Of a stretch of 37,962 nt of DNA, positions 25,015-33,239 are shown piece after piece. The notes under the pieces were generated by a model, which did not search any database, had not been told where the DNA came from, and saw only the letters and a list, made by a program, of their open reading frames with translations. Source of the DNA: Syntrophomonadaceae bacterium. Lineage in GTDB: Bacteria; Bacillota; Syntrophomonadia; Syntrophomonadales; DTU052. The stretch is from the NCBI GenBank assembly GCA_012728655.1, contig JAAYEQ010000030.1, forward strand, positions 1 to 37,962, given 5' to 3'. The first letter of the stretch is position 1. Each line of letters begins with the position of its first letter. Made by a program: the position numbers and the translations under genes.

Positions 25015-25761
25015 TTATTCACCATTTCCGGAGCCACCGTCCGCGGTCGCAGTAATGAGCCGGGAAACCGGTACCATCTGATACCCTTCTTCCTTAAGCT
25101 GTTTGATTATCAGGGGCAGGGCCTCAACCGTAGGCCTGGTTGGGTGCATCAGGATGATGGCATCATTATGGATTCGGGGCACCACCCTTTTTACTATCGT
25201 CGCCACATCCGGATTCTGCCAATCGATGGTATCCAGGCTCCACATGATCACCTCATAACCAAGCCCCACGGCAATCCGGTTGATCCGCTCGTCGATTTCC
25301 CCGTAGGCCGGAGCAAATAGCTTCGGTTTTTCTCCGCTTATGCCCTGCAGGATCCTTTCCCCGTCTCTTATCTCCCTGGCAATTTCTTCATCGGACATGT
25401 TTTTGAGGTGGCGGTGGCCGTGACCATGGTTTCCCAGGTCATGGCCCTCTTTCACGATCTGCTTTACCAGATCGGGCTGTTTTTCAGCCCATCTCCCGGT
25501 AACAAAAAAAGTGGCCTTAACCTTTTCGTCTTTCAAGATCTGCAGCAGTTGAGGCAGGTATTCCTCGCCCCAATCGACGTTGAATGTCAGCGAGACCATC
25601 TTTTGATTGGTTGAGCCCTGGTAATGCGGTGAAGCGACCCTTGATACCTCCGGTTGCTGTTCACCCAGGTATACCATATAACCAAAACCTGCAATCGCCG
25701 TCAGAATAAAGGCCGTCACCAGGATCCGCAACAGCCGCAAAGGCAAAAAAACAATCCGCAA
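25015..25761 (-). CDS. ylxY: YlxY-type polysaccharide deacetylase family protein
   Basis: The 248-residue product has an N-terminal membrane anchor (about 10-31) and a NodB-homology domain (about 55-230). Motif 2 reads NHGHGHRHL and motif 3 FAPAYGEID. Motif 1 reads TFNVDWGEE, where catalytically active relatives usually have Asp in place of the Asn, so activity is uncertain. Related sporulation proteins of the PdaB type share the xxWG form. The gene lies between pnp and the M16 peptidase gene, as ylxY does in B. subtilis. The start is TTG with GAGG close upstream; ten bases separate it from the VanW-like gene, with which it is probably cotranscribed. Confidence 0.9.
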   Translation of the reverse strand: MRIVFLPLRLLRILVTAFILTAIAGFGYMVYLGEQQPEVSRVASPHYQGSTNQKMVSLTFNVDWGEEYLPQLLQILKDEKVKATFFVTGRWAEKQPDLVKQIVKEGHDLGNHGHGHRHLKNMSDEEIAREIRDGERILQGISGEKPKLFAPAYGEIDERINRIAVGLGYEVIMWSLDTIDWQNPDVATIVKRVVPRIHNDAIILMHPTRPTVEALPLIIKQLKEEGYQMVPVSRLITATADGGSGNGE

Positions 25762-25771
25762 AACCTCGCAC

Positions 25772-26596
25772 CTACTTTCCGATAATTTGCACCGAGATTT
25801 TTCCCCGGCTCATCCCGGCTTTGATTATTACCGGGTAATCGGTATTGTTCCGAAAACGGAAGTCCAGGGCGTCAAAAACCACGGTGGCGTCCTTGCCGGG
25901 TGCCACGTACGGCACCCGAGAACTGTGGGGATGACGCTCAACCACTTCCAGCCCGGCATCCAGCACCGCATTATACAGGGTGGTGGAAACCTGACAGACC
26001 CCGCCGCCAAAACCCAATCCGTCACCGCCGATAACCGGCGCCATTCGGTAACCGCGCTCCGGGGTCCGCGGTCCTACCACTTCGTTAAATGAAAAGGTTT
26101 CCCCCGGCCAGACAATCTGGTTGTTTATGCTGAGCAATGCCAGGGTAATATTCTCATACCTTTGCCCGGATCCGTAAAACCAGGTGTGAAAATAGCCGAT
26201 CTGCCGGTTTACCTCTTCCAATTCCCTGGCGGTATGTAAAGGGGGAACTTGTTTGGTAATCACTCGCACCCGGGCGTGGGCGGGGGCATTGAAAACCGCC
26301 CGGTAGGTTGCCGGAACATCGACTTCAACCCCGTATTTCTCAGGAATTATTTCTCCTGTTTCCCTGTCCAGGTAAGGATTTCTGGGCATCTCCCGGTACC
26401 GGATCACCAGTTCGTCCAGGACGACTTCGAGTTCTTCCGGCAAAAATCCTCCGACCTTCTGTTCTTCAATATAAACACCCGGCTTTACTCCATATATTTT
26501 TCTTTCCAGCCGATCGATCCATGAAGCATAAACGCTTACGAAAATGAGCATTCCCAGCATGAATACGGCTTTAGGATTCAGTGTTACCTGATACAT
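25772..26596 (-). CDS. VanW-family protein
   Basis: The 274-residue product has one N-terminal membrane helix (about 11-25), a middle region resembling the peptidoglycan-binding-like segment of YoaR-type proteins (about 40-115), and a C-terminal VanW domain with GETFSFNEVVGPRTPERGY (165-183) and GLGFGGGVCQVSTTLYNA (193-210). The VanW name comes from a vancomycin resistance cluster, but the domain has no settled function and is common in Clostridia; nothing here suggests glycopeptide resistance. The ATG start has only a weak GGCGG site. It follows a strong terminator and must have its own promoter; only a loose TTGAAT/TAGTAT pair with 19-base spacing was seen. Confidence 0.9.
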   Translation of the reverse strand: MYQVTLNPKAVFMLGMLIFVSVYASWIDRLERKIYGVKPGVYIEEQKVGGFLPEELEVVLDELVIRYREMPRNPYLDRETGEIIPEKYGVEVDVPATYRAVFNAPAHARVRVITKQVPPLHTARELEEVNRQIGYFHTWFYGSGQRYENITLALLSINNQIVWPGETFSFNEVVGPRTPERGYRMAPVIGGDGLGFGGGVCQVSTTLYNAVLDAGLEVVERHPHSSRVPYVAPGKDATVVFDALDFRFRNNTDYPVIIKAGMSRGKISVQIIGK

Positions 26597-26676
26597 TTTA
26601 CCGCCAATAGGAGGACTCCTCGATTGTTTTAGTCGGTAAATACTATTCGGACCGGGTGGGTGCTATTCAAGAAAAC

Positions 26677-26702
26677 AAAAAACCGAGGAACTCGGTTTTT
26701 TT
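26677..26702 (-). terminator. Intrinsic terminator after pnp
   Basis: A 6-bp ACCGAG/CTCGGT stem with a 3-base loop is flanked by A and T runs that extend it to about 11 bp; the minus strand ends in TTTTTT. It starts 24 bases after the pnp stop and is symmetrical enough to work in both directions. Confidence 0.88.
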
Positions 26703-26726
26703 CGTGTTTATTGATTTATTGGCGGT

Positions 26727-28874
26727 TCAGCGATCATCGGCTTTTTTGCGAACCTTTCTGTCACCGCCTTGACGTTGCATCTGGCGCAGGGCCTCTTTAC
26801 GGGAAAGATTGATCCTGCCCTGGGAGTCGATCTCCGTCACCTTGACCAGGATCTCATCTCCGATGTCGACAACATCCCTGACTCTGGCCGTACGGGTTTC
26901 CGCCAGTTGAGAGATGTGGACCAGGCCTTCTTTGCCCGCCATACCCAGAACCCCGGGTATTATCTCGACAAAGGCGCCGAAGTCAACAATCCGAACCACT
27001 TTACCCATATAGATTTTACCTACTTCCACATCCTGAACCAGGCAGTCAATCAGGTACCGGGCTTTCTCGGCCGCATCCTGGTCAACCGCGGTGATGTACA
27101 GAGAGCCGTCATCCTCGATATCAATCTTGGCCCCGGTCTCATCCACGATCTTCTTAATGGTCTTGCCGCCGGCTCCAATAACCTCCCTGATTTTATCCGG
27201 GTTGATCATCATCTTGATCATCCGCGGCGCATAAGGTGACAATTCGGGATTGGGTTTGCTGATGGTCTGAAGCATTATATCCAGGATATGCATTCGGCCT
27301 TCCCGAGCCTGAGCCAGAGCTTTCTCCAGGATTTCTCTGGTAACCCCGGGGATCTTTATATCCATCTGCAATGCGGTTATTCCTTTCGCAGTTCCGGCTA
27401 CCTTGAAGTCCATATCACCGAGGGCGTCTTCAATCCCCTGGATATCGCTCAGAATCGCAAACCGATCATTTTCTTTGATCAGCCCCATGGCGATCCCGGA
27501 TACAGGAGCCTTAATGGGAACCCCGGCGTGCATCAGGGAAAGCGTGCTGCCGCATACGCTGCCCATTGAGGTCGACCCGTTTGATTCCAAGACCTCTGAT
27601 ACCACCCTGATGGTGTAGGGGAAGTCCTCCTGGGACGGTATCATGTAGGATAGCGCTCTTTCCGCCAGTGCACCGTGACCTATCTCACGCCGGCCCGGAC
27701 CGCGAATGGGTCTGGTTTCCCCCACGCTGTAAGGCGGGAAGTTGTAGTGATGCATGTAACGCTTGGAGTCCGCAAGACCGAGTCCGTCGAGGATCTGCTC
27801 TTCGCTGGCGGCTCCTAGCGTGGTAACCGACAACACCTGGGTTTGTCCCCTCGTAAACAACCCGGAACCGTGGGCGCGGGGCAAAACCCCTACCTCGCAG
27901 GTAACCTGCCTGATCTCGTTCAGGGCGCGACCGTCCACCCTTTTGCCCTCATCAAGGATCATCTTTCTTACTATTTCTTTTTCCAGTTCATCGAGCACAC
28001 TCGCGATATCGGCCGCTCTTTCCGGGTACTCCTCTTCAAAGTGTTCCATGACCTCCTTCTTTACTTCCTCGGTCTGTTCTTCCCGCATAAGCTTGTCGGA
28101 ACACTGAAGAGCTTCCCTTAACTTATTCTCGGCATACTCCCGCACCACCGCTCTAATCTCAGCCTCGATCTCCGCCACTTCAACCGGCGCTTTGGGCTTG
28201 CCGATTTCTGCAATTATCTTCTCTTGAAAATCAACAATGTCTTTTATCACCTCGTGAGCGAGGAATATGGCATCGAGCATTTTGTCTTCCGGTATCTCGT
28301 TGGCCCCGGCTTCGACCATCATTATCGCATCGCGGGTGCCTGCCACCACCAGATGCATATCGCTTTTCAAGGTCTGTTCTTCCGTGGGATTCACCACGAA
28401 TTCGCCGTCGACCATTCCGACACAGACCGCTCCCAGCGGACCGGCAAACGGGATATCGGAAATACAAAGGGCAAGGGAGGCTCCGATGATAGCGGTTACA
28501 TCCGGCGGGTTATCCTGTTCCACCGACATTATGGTAGCAACAACGTGTACATCATTACGATACCCTTTGGGAAACAACGGCCTGATCGGCCGGTCTATCA
28601 AGCGCGCTGAAAGGGTCGCAGCCTCTGAAGGCCTTCCTTCGCGTTTGATAAACCCGCCGGGGATCTTCCCCACCGCGTACATGCGTTCTTCATAATCTAC
28701 CGTCAACGGGAAAAAATCGATCCCTTCCCGGGGCTTCTTGGACATGGTTGCGGTGACCAGAACCGCAGTGTCGCCGTAATAAAGCATTGCTGCGCCGTTG
28801 GCCTGTTTTGCCACCTTGCCAATCTCAACCCTGAGCGGTCTCCCGGCGATTTCCATTTCATAAACATGGAACAC
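26727..28874 (-). CDS. pnp: Polyribonucleotide nucleotidyltransferase (PNPase)
   Basis: PNPase degrades RNA 3'-to-5' with phosphate and can add tails in reverse. The 715-residue product has the normal layout: two RNase PH domains (about 10-230 and 310-540) joined by a helical region, a KH domain with [12 protein letters not shown] (about 555-615), and an S1 domain ([20 protein letters not shown], about 620-690), then a basic tail. The start is GTG with AAGGAGGG about eight bases upstream. It follows rpsO, as in many bacteria, but two terminators lie between them, with a candidate promoter next to the second. Confidence 0.98.
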   Translation of the reverse strand: MFHVYEMEIAGRPLRVEIGKVAKQANGAAMLYYGDTAVLVTATMSKKPREGIDFFPLTVDYEERMYAVGKIPGGFIKREGRPSEAATLSARLIDRPIRPLFPKGYRNDVHVVATIMSVEQDNPPDVTAIIGASLALCISDIPFAGPLGAVCVGMVDGEFVVNPTEEQTLKSDMHLVVAGTRDAIMMVEAGANEIPEDKMLDAIFLAHEVIKDIVDFQEKIIAEIGKPKAPVEVAEIEAEIRAVVREYAENKLREALQCSDKLMREEQTEEVKKEVMEHFEEEYPERAADIASVLDELEKEIVRKMILDEGKRVDGRALNEIRQVTCEVGVLPRAHGSGLFTRGQTQVLSVTTLGAASEEQILDGLGLADSKRYMHHYNFPPYSVGETRPIRGPGRREIGHGALAERALSYMIPSQEDFPYTIRVVSEVLESNGSTSMGSVCGSTLSLMHAGVPIKAPVSGIAMGLIKENDRFAILSDIQGIEDALGDMDFKVAGTAKGITALQMDIKIPGVTREILEKALAQAREGRMHILDIMLQTISKPNPELSPYAPRMIKMMINPDKIREVIGAGGKTIKKIVDETGAKIDIEDDGSLYITAVDQDAAEKARYLIDCLVQDVEVGKIYMGKVVRIVDFGAFVEIIPGVLGMAGKEGLVHISQLAETRTARVRDVVDIGDEILVKVTEIDSQGRINLSRKEALRQMQRQGGDRKVRKKADDR

Positions 28875-28896
28875 TTAACATCCCTCCTTGAGGCGA

Positions 28897-28925
28897 ATTA
28901 TCTTGTACAACTGTTCACCTGAAAA
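28897..28925 (-). promoter_or_regulatory. Possible promoter of pnp
   Basis: On the minus strand TTTTCA (28920-28925; four of six) and GATAAT (28897-28902; five of six) are 17 bases apart. The -35 overlaps the T run of the terminator just upstream. The start near 28890 leaves a very short leader containing the ribosome binding site. Confidence 0.4.
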
Positions 28926-28949
28926 AACCCCGGTCACATGAGGACCGGG
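28922..28949 (-). terminator. Second terminator between rpsO and pnp
   Basis: A 7-bp perfect CCCGGTC/GACCGGG stem (28929-28935 with 28943-28949) with a 7-base loop is followed by six T on the minus strand. Confidence 0.82.
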
Positions 28950-29055
28950 TCATTTACCCCCTTGTCGTCCGGGCCCCAAATCAAACCAAGTCTCTACACC
29001 GACTTACACCGCCGGATAGCATTAACGGGACCGGGGGGATACAGCGGGAGAATTG

Positions 29056-29080
29056 AAAAAGAGCGGGCACCGCCGCTCTT
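29056..29080 (-). terminator. First terminator, beginning inside the rpsO stop codon
   Basis: An 8-bp perfect AAGAGCGG/CCGCTCTT stem (29059-29066 with 29073-29080) and a 6-base loop are followed by a T run on the minus strand. Its first two bases are the AA of the rpsO TAA, so a ribosome finishing rpsO would cover the hairpin. Confidence 0.8.
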
Positions 29081-29348
29081 ATCTGCGCAGGCCAAGTCGG
29101 GTCACCACAGCACGATATCGTTCGAAATCCTTTTTCTGCAGGTAGTCCAACAAGGCTCGGCGTTGTCCAACCATTTTCAACAGCCCTCGGCGGGAATGAT
29201 GATCCTTTTTGTGTACCTTGAGGTGTTCGTTGAGATAGTTGATACGGTTGGTGAGTAGTGCGATCTGAACCTCGGGCGAACCGGTATCATTCTCATGGAG
29301 CTGGAAATCCTTAATCAACTGCTGTTTCGTTTCGTGATCAAGAGCCAT
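29079..29348 (-). CDS. rpsO: 30S ribosomal protein S15
   Basis: S15 binds 16S rRNA early in assembly of the small-subunit platform. The 89-residue product is full length and highly typical, with [16 protein letters not shown] (21-36), [19 protein letters not shown] (46-64) and the C-terminal [11 protein letters not shown]. The ATG start has a near-perfect AAGGAGGTG five bases upstream. It lies 75 bases downstream of a small uncharacterised gene pair and may be transcribed from that pair's promoter, since no clear promoter is seen in 29349-29423 beyond a weak TATAAA. Confidence 0.98.
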   Translation of the reverse strand: MALDHETKQQLIKDFQLHENDTGSPEVQIALLTNRINYLNEHLKVHKKDHHSRRGLLKMVGQRRALLDYLQKKDFERYRAVVTRLGLRR

Positions 29349-29423
29349 TTTTTCACCTCCTTTTGTTTATAATCGCCGCTGGCCAAGAAATCCGTCGGAG
29401 TGCCCGGGAATCCTCGCCAGGGT

Positions 29424-29648
29424 TCATGACTTACCGATGACGGTTATCACCAACCGTCCATCTTCTATATCCTTAACCACAATATCAAAGACCTTGCCGC
29501 TCCGGGCAACGAAACCGCGAAATCTGGTTGCTACAGGTACTTGTCCGGGTATTCGTAAACTGGCCTCGTACAGGTCTTCATCGCTTATACCCGATTGCCG
29601 GTAATCCTTAAGCCGTTTACGGCTGTGTTCCGTAATTAAGACCCTCAC
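29424..29648 (-). CDS. Small protein, resembles DUF4258/RelE-fold toxins
   Basis: The 74-residue product begins with ITEHSRKRLKDYRQSGISDEDLYEA and ends with a strand-rich part, FDIVVKDIEDGRLVITVIGK. The plan of a His-containing basic helix followed by an acidic helix and then a three-stranded sheet ending in ITV resembles DUF4258-type members of the RelE/ParE superfamily. I do not recognise it firmly, and key toxin residues cannot be judged. The start is GTG with AAGGTG about seven bases upstream. It follows a 61-residue gene by 16 bases under a shared promoter, an order like antitoxin-toxin pairs. It could equally be a harmless conserved small protein. Confidence 0.7.
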   Translation of the reverse strand: MRVLITEHSRKRLKDYRQSGISDEDLYEASLRIPGQVPVATRFRGFVARSGKVFDIVVKDIEDGRLVITVIGKS

Positions 29649-29664
29649 TCGCCACTCACCTTGA

Positions 29665-29850
29665 CTACCCGTCCTGTTCGCAGATTATGGCGTACAGCGC
29701 ATCGCGGAATGCCGTTTTCGAGGGTTCTCCTTCTCCTGACCTGATGTAAATTGCTTCCAGTTCGTCGCGCAGCATTCCAAACTCTTCGGTATAATAAGCG
29801 ACTGACACCATATTAATCGCATCCACTAATTTATTATGCTCTTCATGCAT
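29665..29850 (-). CDS. Small acidic protein of unknown function, first gene of a small pair
   Basis: I do not recognise this 61-residue protein. It is acidic and looks mostly helical (HEEHNKLVDAINMVSVAYY, then FGMLRDELEAIYIRSGEGE), with no membrane segment or obvious DNA-binding motif. The frame continues up to 29949, but a strong promoter at 29894-29922 puts the transcription start near 29887, so the ATG at 29848-29850 is the likely start; its ribosome binding site is weak (GGTGG about nine bases upstream). It precedes the RelE/DUF4258-like gene by 16 bases and might be its partner. Confidence 0.6.
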   Translation of the reverse strand: MHEEHNKLVDAINMVSVAYYTEEFGMLRDELEAIYIRSGEGEPSKTAFRDALYAIICEQDG

Positions 29851-29893
29851 AAAAGGTACCACCGCCCGGGAACAGCTATGCGTACCGGAATTA

Positions 29894-29922
29894 ATTGTAA
29901 CACAGGGCCGCATCGGTGTAAA
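29894..29922 (-). promoter_or_regulatory. Strong promoter of the small gene pair (and perhaps rpsO)
   Basis: On the minus strand TTTACA (29917-29922; five of six), a 17-base spacer and TACAAT (29894-29899; five of six) with a TGn extension (TGTTACAAT) form one of the best promoters in the window. Confidence 0.7.
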
Positions 29923-30038
29923 CTTAACCCAATAATTATTATGTTCCATTCCAATTAAGAACTTTCAAGCTGTTCGTGTCCGCGTCGGTACTCCTATCCC
30001 GTCTGAAAGGCTTACATACCATATGACTGTGTAATCCT

Positions 30039-30962
30039 TTAACTCTGCCGGCTTAAAACCTCCCTGGCATTCTGTATATCCCTTTCGATCTGCTGTATCA
30101 GTTCTTCCTTGCTGGGGAATTTGCGTTCATCCCTTAGTTTTTTGACCAGCATGACCGCGATTTCCTTATCATATAAATTGCCGTCGAAGTCAAGGATATG
30201 CGCTTCCGCTACCACCGGATACTCTTGATGAAAGGTGGGCTTTTGGCCAATGTTGACCACGGCATTATGCGGCTTTCCGTCCACTATAGCCCGGGCGGCA
30301 TAGACGCCGCGGCCGGGTCGGGCCATCTCCGGATCAAAGTCGAGATTGGCAGTGGGGAACTTGATATCCCTTCCTTCCCCCCGCTGCACCTTACCGCTGA
30401 ACATGGGCAATCTGCCGGTAAAAGCGTAAACCGCCTCCACATCCCCTTCCTCAAGACACTTGCGCACCAGGGTGCTGGAAACCACCTGCCCGCAGACCTT
30501 TACCGGTTCTATGATCCGCACCGCAAACCCCTTCTGCTCCCCCAACTGCTGCAGCAGGCGCGCATCTCCCGATGCGCCGCGGCCGAAGAAATAGTTGTAT
30601 CCCACATATACTGCCGACGCGTTAAAGGTCCCCAGTATGATGTGGTCGACAAAGTACTCGGGAGACCAGGAGGCAACCTCCCGGGTGAATGGAGTCAAAA
30701 CCAGGTAGTCAAGCCCCATCTCCGCAAGGATATTGGCTTTCTGTTCTATAGTCGTCAGCAGCGGCGGGCTCTCCTGGGAAAGAACCTTGCGCGGGTGCGG
30801 GTCAAATATCATTACCACCGAGCTTCCTCCACCTGCTCTGGCTTCTTTAATAGCTTCGCTGATGAGGTGCTGATGGCCCTTATGTACCCCGTCAAAGTTC
30901 CCCAGGGCCAAAACGATCGGCTTTTTCATTGTTAATCCTTCGACATTTGTTATGATCTGCAT
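30039..30962 (-). CDS. ribF: Bifunctional riboflavin kinase / FAD synthetase
   Basis: RibF phosphorylates riboflavin to FMN and adenylates FMN to FAD. The 307-residue product has an N-terminal nucleotidyltransferase-like FAD synthetase domain with LGNFDGVHKGH at 20-30 and a C-terminal flavokinase domain with GRDIKFPTANL (about 197-207). The first ATG fits the family N-terminus; an internal ATG 11 codons later has a better GAAGGA site and is an alternative. It follows truB by six bases and is the last gene of the long rimP operon. I see no clear terminator after it. Confidence 0.97.
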   Translation of the reverse strand: MQIITNVEGLTMKKPIVLALGNFDGVHKGHQHLISEAIKEARAGGGSSVVMIFDPHPRKVLSQESPPLLTTIEQKANILAEMGLDYLVLTPFTREVASWSPEYFVDHIILGTFNASAVYVGYNYFFGRGASGDARLLQQLGEQKGFAVRIIEPVKVCGQVVSSTLVRKCLEEGDVEAVYAFTGRLPMFSGKVQRGEGRDIKFPTANLDFDPEMARPGRGVYAARAIVDGKPHNAVVNIGQKPTFHQEYPVVAEAHILDFDGNLYDKEIAVMLVKKLRDERKFPSKEELIQQIERDIQNAREVLSRQS

Positions 30963-30968
30963 TTGGTT

Positions 30969-31868
30969 TTATTTCAACCCTCCAGTCAGGACTTTTTCCG
31001 GCTGCAACACCCGTCCCTTTTCGTTCGCCCGGCAGCGGGCTATCGCCAGCAGGTTCCCACTTTGGTCATAAAGCCGGTACAATTCGTTATCCTCGGCTCC
31101 CGGCCATAATACCGGTGAGCCGTTGGCTACAGACCATACCTGTTGCGGTTCCAGCACCGCCACAGGTATATCCTGCAGCGGAAAATCGGGCGGCAGTAAC
31201 CGGGTACTTATTTCACCCGGATGCTCGATCAGAGCATCCAAACCACAGGCCTCATCAATCCGAAACGGCCCGGAACGAAGGCGGGTTAATGAATTCAGGT
31301 AAGCCCCGCACCCCAACGTTTGTCCCACGTCGTGGCAGATGGTTCTGACATAGGTTCCGGATGAGCACCCGATCTTTAACCGTACCATCTGGCGGCCGTT
31401 TTCCTGAACAATCTCCAGCAGCTCTATGTAGTATACGGTTACCGTACGCGGTTTGGCATGAACCGTCATGCCTTCACGGGCCAGTTCGTACAAACGTCGC
31501 CCCCGGTGACGAACGGCTGAATACATGGGCGGGATTTGCTCGATCTCTCCGACCATGCCTTTCAATGCTTTGGCGATGGCGGTCTCACTGACCGGCTCCC
31601 GAGTTACCGTGGTGATCCGACCCGTTTTATCCTGGGTGTCCGAAATGCCGCCCAGTACCATCTCCGCCAGGTACTCCTTGGTATTGTCCCTAATATACCC
31701 GATTAATCGCGTTGCATATCCGACCGCAATGGGCAGAACTCCCGTTGCAATGGGATCCAGGGTTCCCAGATGCCCGATCCTGGTTGGGGGCAGAAATGGC
31801 TTGAGGCGACGAATAACATCATACGAGGTAATCCCTGATGGCTTGTCGATATTAAGGAATCCATTCAC
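30969..31868 (-). CDS. truB: tRNA pseudouridine-55 synthase
   Basis: TruB makes pseudouridine 55 in the T-loop of tRNAs. The 299-residue product has the catalytic aspartate in GHLGTLDPIATG (Asp38), the KEYLAEMVLGG and SGTYVRTI segments, and a C-terminal PUA-like domain (about 235-295). The start is GTG, overlapping the nrnA stop as GTGA, so translation is coupled; GAGGAA lies about ten bases upstream. The nrnA-truB-ribF order is common in Firmicutes. Confidence 0.97.
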   Translation of the reverse strand: MNGFLNIDKPSGITSYDVIRRLKPFLPPTRIGHLGTLDPIATGVLPIAVGYATRLIGYIRDNTKEYLAEMVLGGISDTQDKTGRITTVTREPVSETAIAKALKGMVGEIEQIPPMYSAVRHRGRRLYELAREGMTVHAKPRTVTVYYIELLEIVQENGRQMVRLKIGCSSGTYVRTICHDVGQTLGCGAYLNSLTRLRSGPFRIDEACGLDALIEHPGEISTRLLPPDFPLQDIPVAVLEPQQVWSVANGSPVLWPGAEDNELYRLYDQSGNLLAIARCRANEKGRVLQPEKVLTGGLK

Positions 31869-32836
31869 GGCAAATGTTCCTCTACTTTCAGGAGCACGAG
31901 CTTCTTCACCGCTTCCAGTTCACCCCGCAAGGTGGCCCCGGCCGCCCGCTTATGGCCTCCTCCTCCCCATTCACCGGCGATCCGGTTAACATCAACCAAC
32001 TGCTTGGAACGAAAGCCAACCTTGACCACGCCGGGCTGAATCTCGCGGAATAAGAGCGCCACTTCGACATTCTCGATGTTTCGAGCCATATTGATTATAC
32101 CCTCGAAATGGAGGTCTGCTGCTCCCAATCTCGTCAGATCATCATAGGACAAATGCATGGAAGCAATTCTTCCATCCTTGCTGAATTCCAGGCTGTCGAG
32201 GGCCGTCTTCTGCACGCTCACCTCAACCCTGGATTTCGACTCAAACAATCTGGTCCTGACCAGGTCTACATCAACTCCGCACTGCAAGAGTTCGGCGGCT
32301 ACCTGATGGGTTTGGGGGCCGGTATTGGAGTACTGAAAGCTGCCGGTATCCATCACAATTCCACAATACAGGGAAGTCGCAATGTCAATCGTAATGGGCC
32401 TATCCATTTTTCTAAGCAGGCAGAAGACGATCTCGCAGGTAGACGAAGCGCTGACATCAACCAGATTCACCGTACCGTAACTCTGGTTGCTCACATGGTG
32501 ATCGATGTTTATTACCGTTGCCGCCGCCGGTATCAGCGGGAACAACCTATCGCCTACCCGTTCTTTGGTCGCGCAATCCAGATATACCAGGCAGTCATTT
32601 ATGGGAGGAAGGTTTAATATGGAAGCTATTCTTTCGCTGCCGTTAAGAAAACGGTAAGTCGGGGGAACGCCATCCTCGATGACGGCATTAACATCCTTCC
32701 CCATGTCGGCAAGGGCCCACATCAAAGCGTTAACCGCCCCCACACAATCGCCGTCGGGAATGGAATGGCCTAGAAGCGTAAGTTTTTTCTGCCGCATCAG
32801 AGCCTGAGCCGCGGTTTCAAGTTCCTCGCTATTCAA
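31865..32836 (-). CDS. nrnA: DHH-family oligoribonuclease / pAp phosphatase
   Basis: NrnA degrades very short RNAs (nanoRNA) and dephosphorylates 3'-phosphoadenosine 5'-phosphate in bacteria lacking Orn and CysQ. The product of about 323 residues has GHSIPDGDCVG (about 23-33), the DHH motif in NIDHHVSN (about 110-117) and, in the C-terminal DHHA1 domain, GGGGHKRAAG. The chosen start is the TTG at 32834-32836, eight bases after AGGAG; a GTG three codons earlier overlaps that site. It overlaps rbfA by eight bases and truB by four. Confidence 0.94.
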   Translation of the reverse strand: MNSEELETAAQALMRQKKLTLLGHSIPDGDCVGAVNALMWALADMGKDVNAVIEDGVPPTYRFLNGSERIASILNLPPINDCLVYLDCATKERVGDRLFPLIPAAATVINIDHHVSNQSYGTVNLVDVSASSTCEIVFCLLRKMDRPITIDIATSLYCGIVMDTGSFQYSNTGPQTHQVAAELLQCGVDVDLVRTRLFESKSRVEVSVQKTALDSLEFSKDGRIASMHLSYDDLTRLGAADLHFEGIINMARNIENVEVALLFREIQPGVVKVGFRSKQLVDVNRIAGEWGGGGHKRAAGATLRGELEAVKKLVLLKVEEHLP

Positions 32837-33191
32837 TTCCGCCACTCCTGTCGCTGTTCAATTCATTAATTATTGAAGAAATCCTGATGCTGTGTTCAAT
32901 GGAGCGGTCAAGTCTGAAATTGATCTCCGGTGTTTGGCGCAAACGGATCCGGTTGGAAAGCTCTGTTCTGATGAAACCTCGAGCCTTTTCCAGGGCTTGC
33001 ATAACTTCGGCCTGCTTCTTTTCATCCCCGAGAACGCTGAGCATCACCCGGGCCGACCCGAGATCGTTGGAAACCTCCACCCGGGTAACCGATACCATGC
33101 TGATCCGCGGGTCCTTGACCTCTTCGGTTAAAATGGCTGAAATCTCGCGTTTTATTTCTTCGGCCAGTCTGTCAAGCCTTCTTTTATTCAC
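32829..33191 (-). CDS. rbfA: Ribosome-binding factor A
   Basis: RbfA helps mature the 5' end of 16S rRNA in the 30S subunit. The product, 120 residues from the chosen start, has the KH-like family segments RLAEEIKREISAIL, DPRISMVSVTRVEVSNDLGSA (in two parts) and IRTELSNRIRLRQTPEINF, and ends after the family's SIRISSIINEL. The chosen GTG (33189-33191) has GGGTGG five bases upstream; GTG codons 3 and 11 codons earlier are possible. It follows infB by 48 bases in the rimP operon. Confidence 0.95.
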   Translation of the reverse strand: MNKRRLDRLAEEIKREISAILTEEVKDPRISMVSVTRVEVSNDLGSARVMLSVLGDEKKQAEVMQALEKARGFIRTELSNRIRLRQTPEINFRLDRSIEHSIRISSIINELNSDRSGGIE

Positions 33192-33239
33192 TACACCCAC
33201 CCACTCTCCATATATACCGTACACAATAAAGGCATTGGG

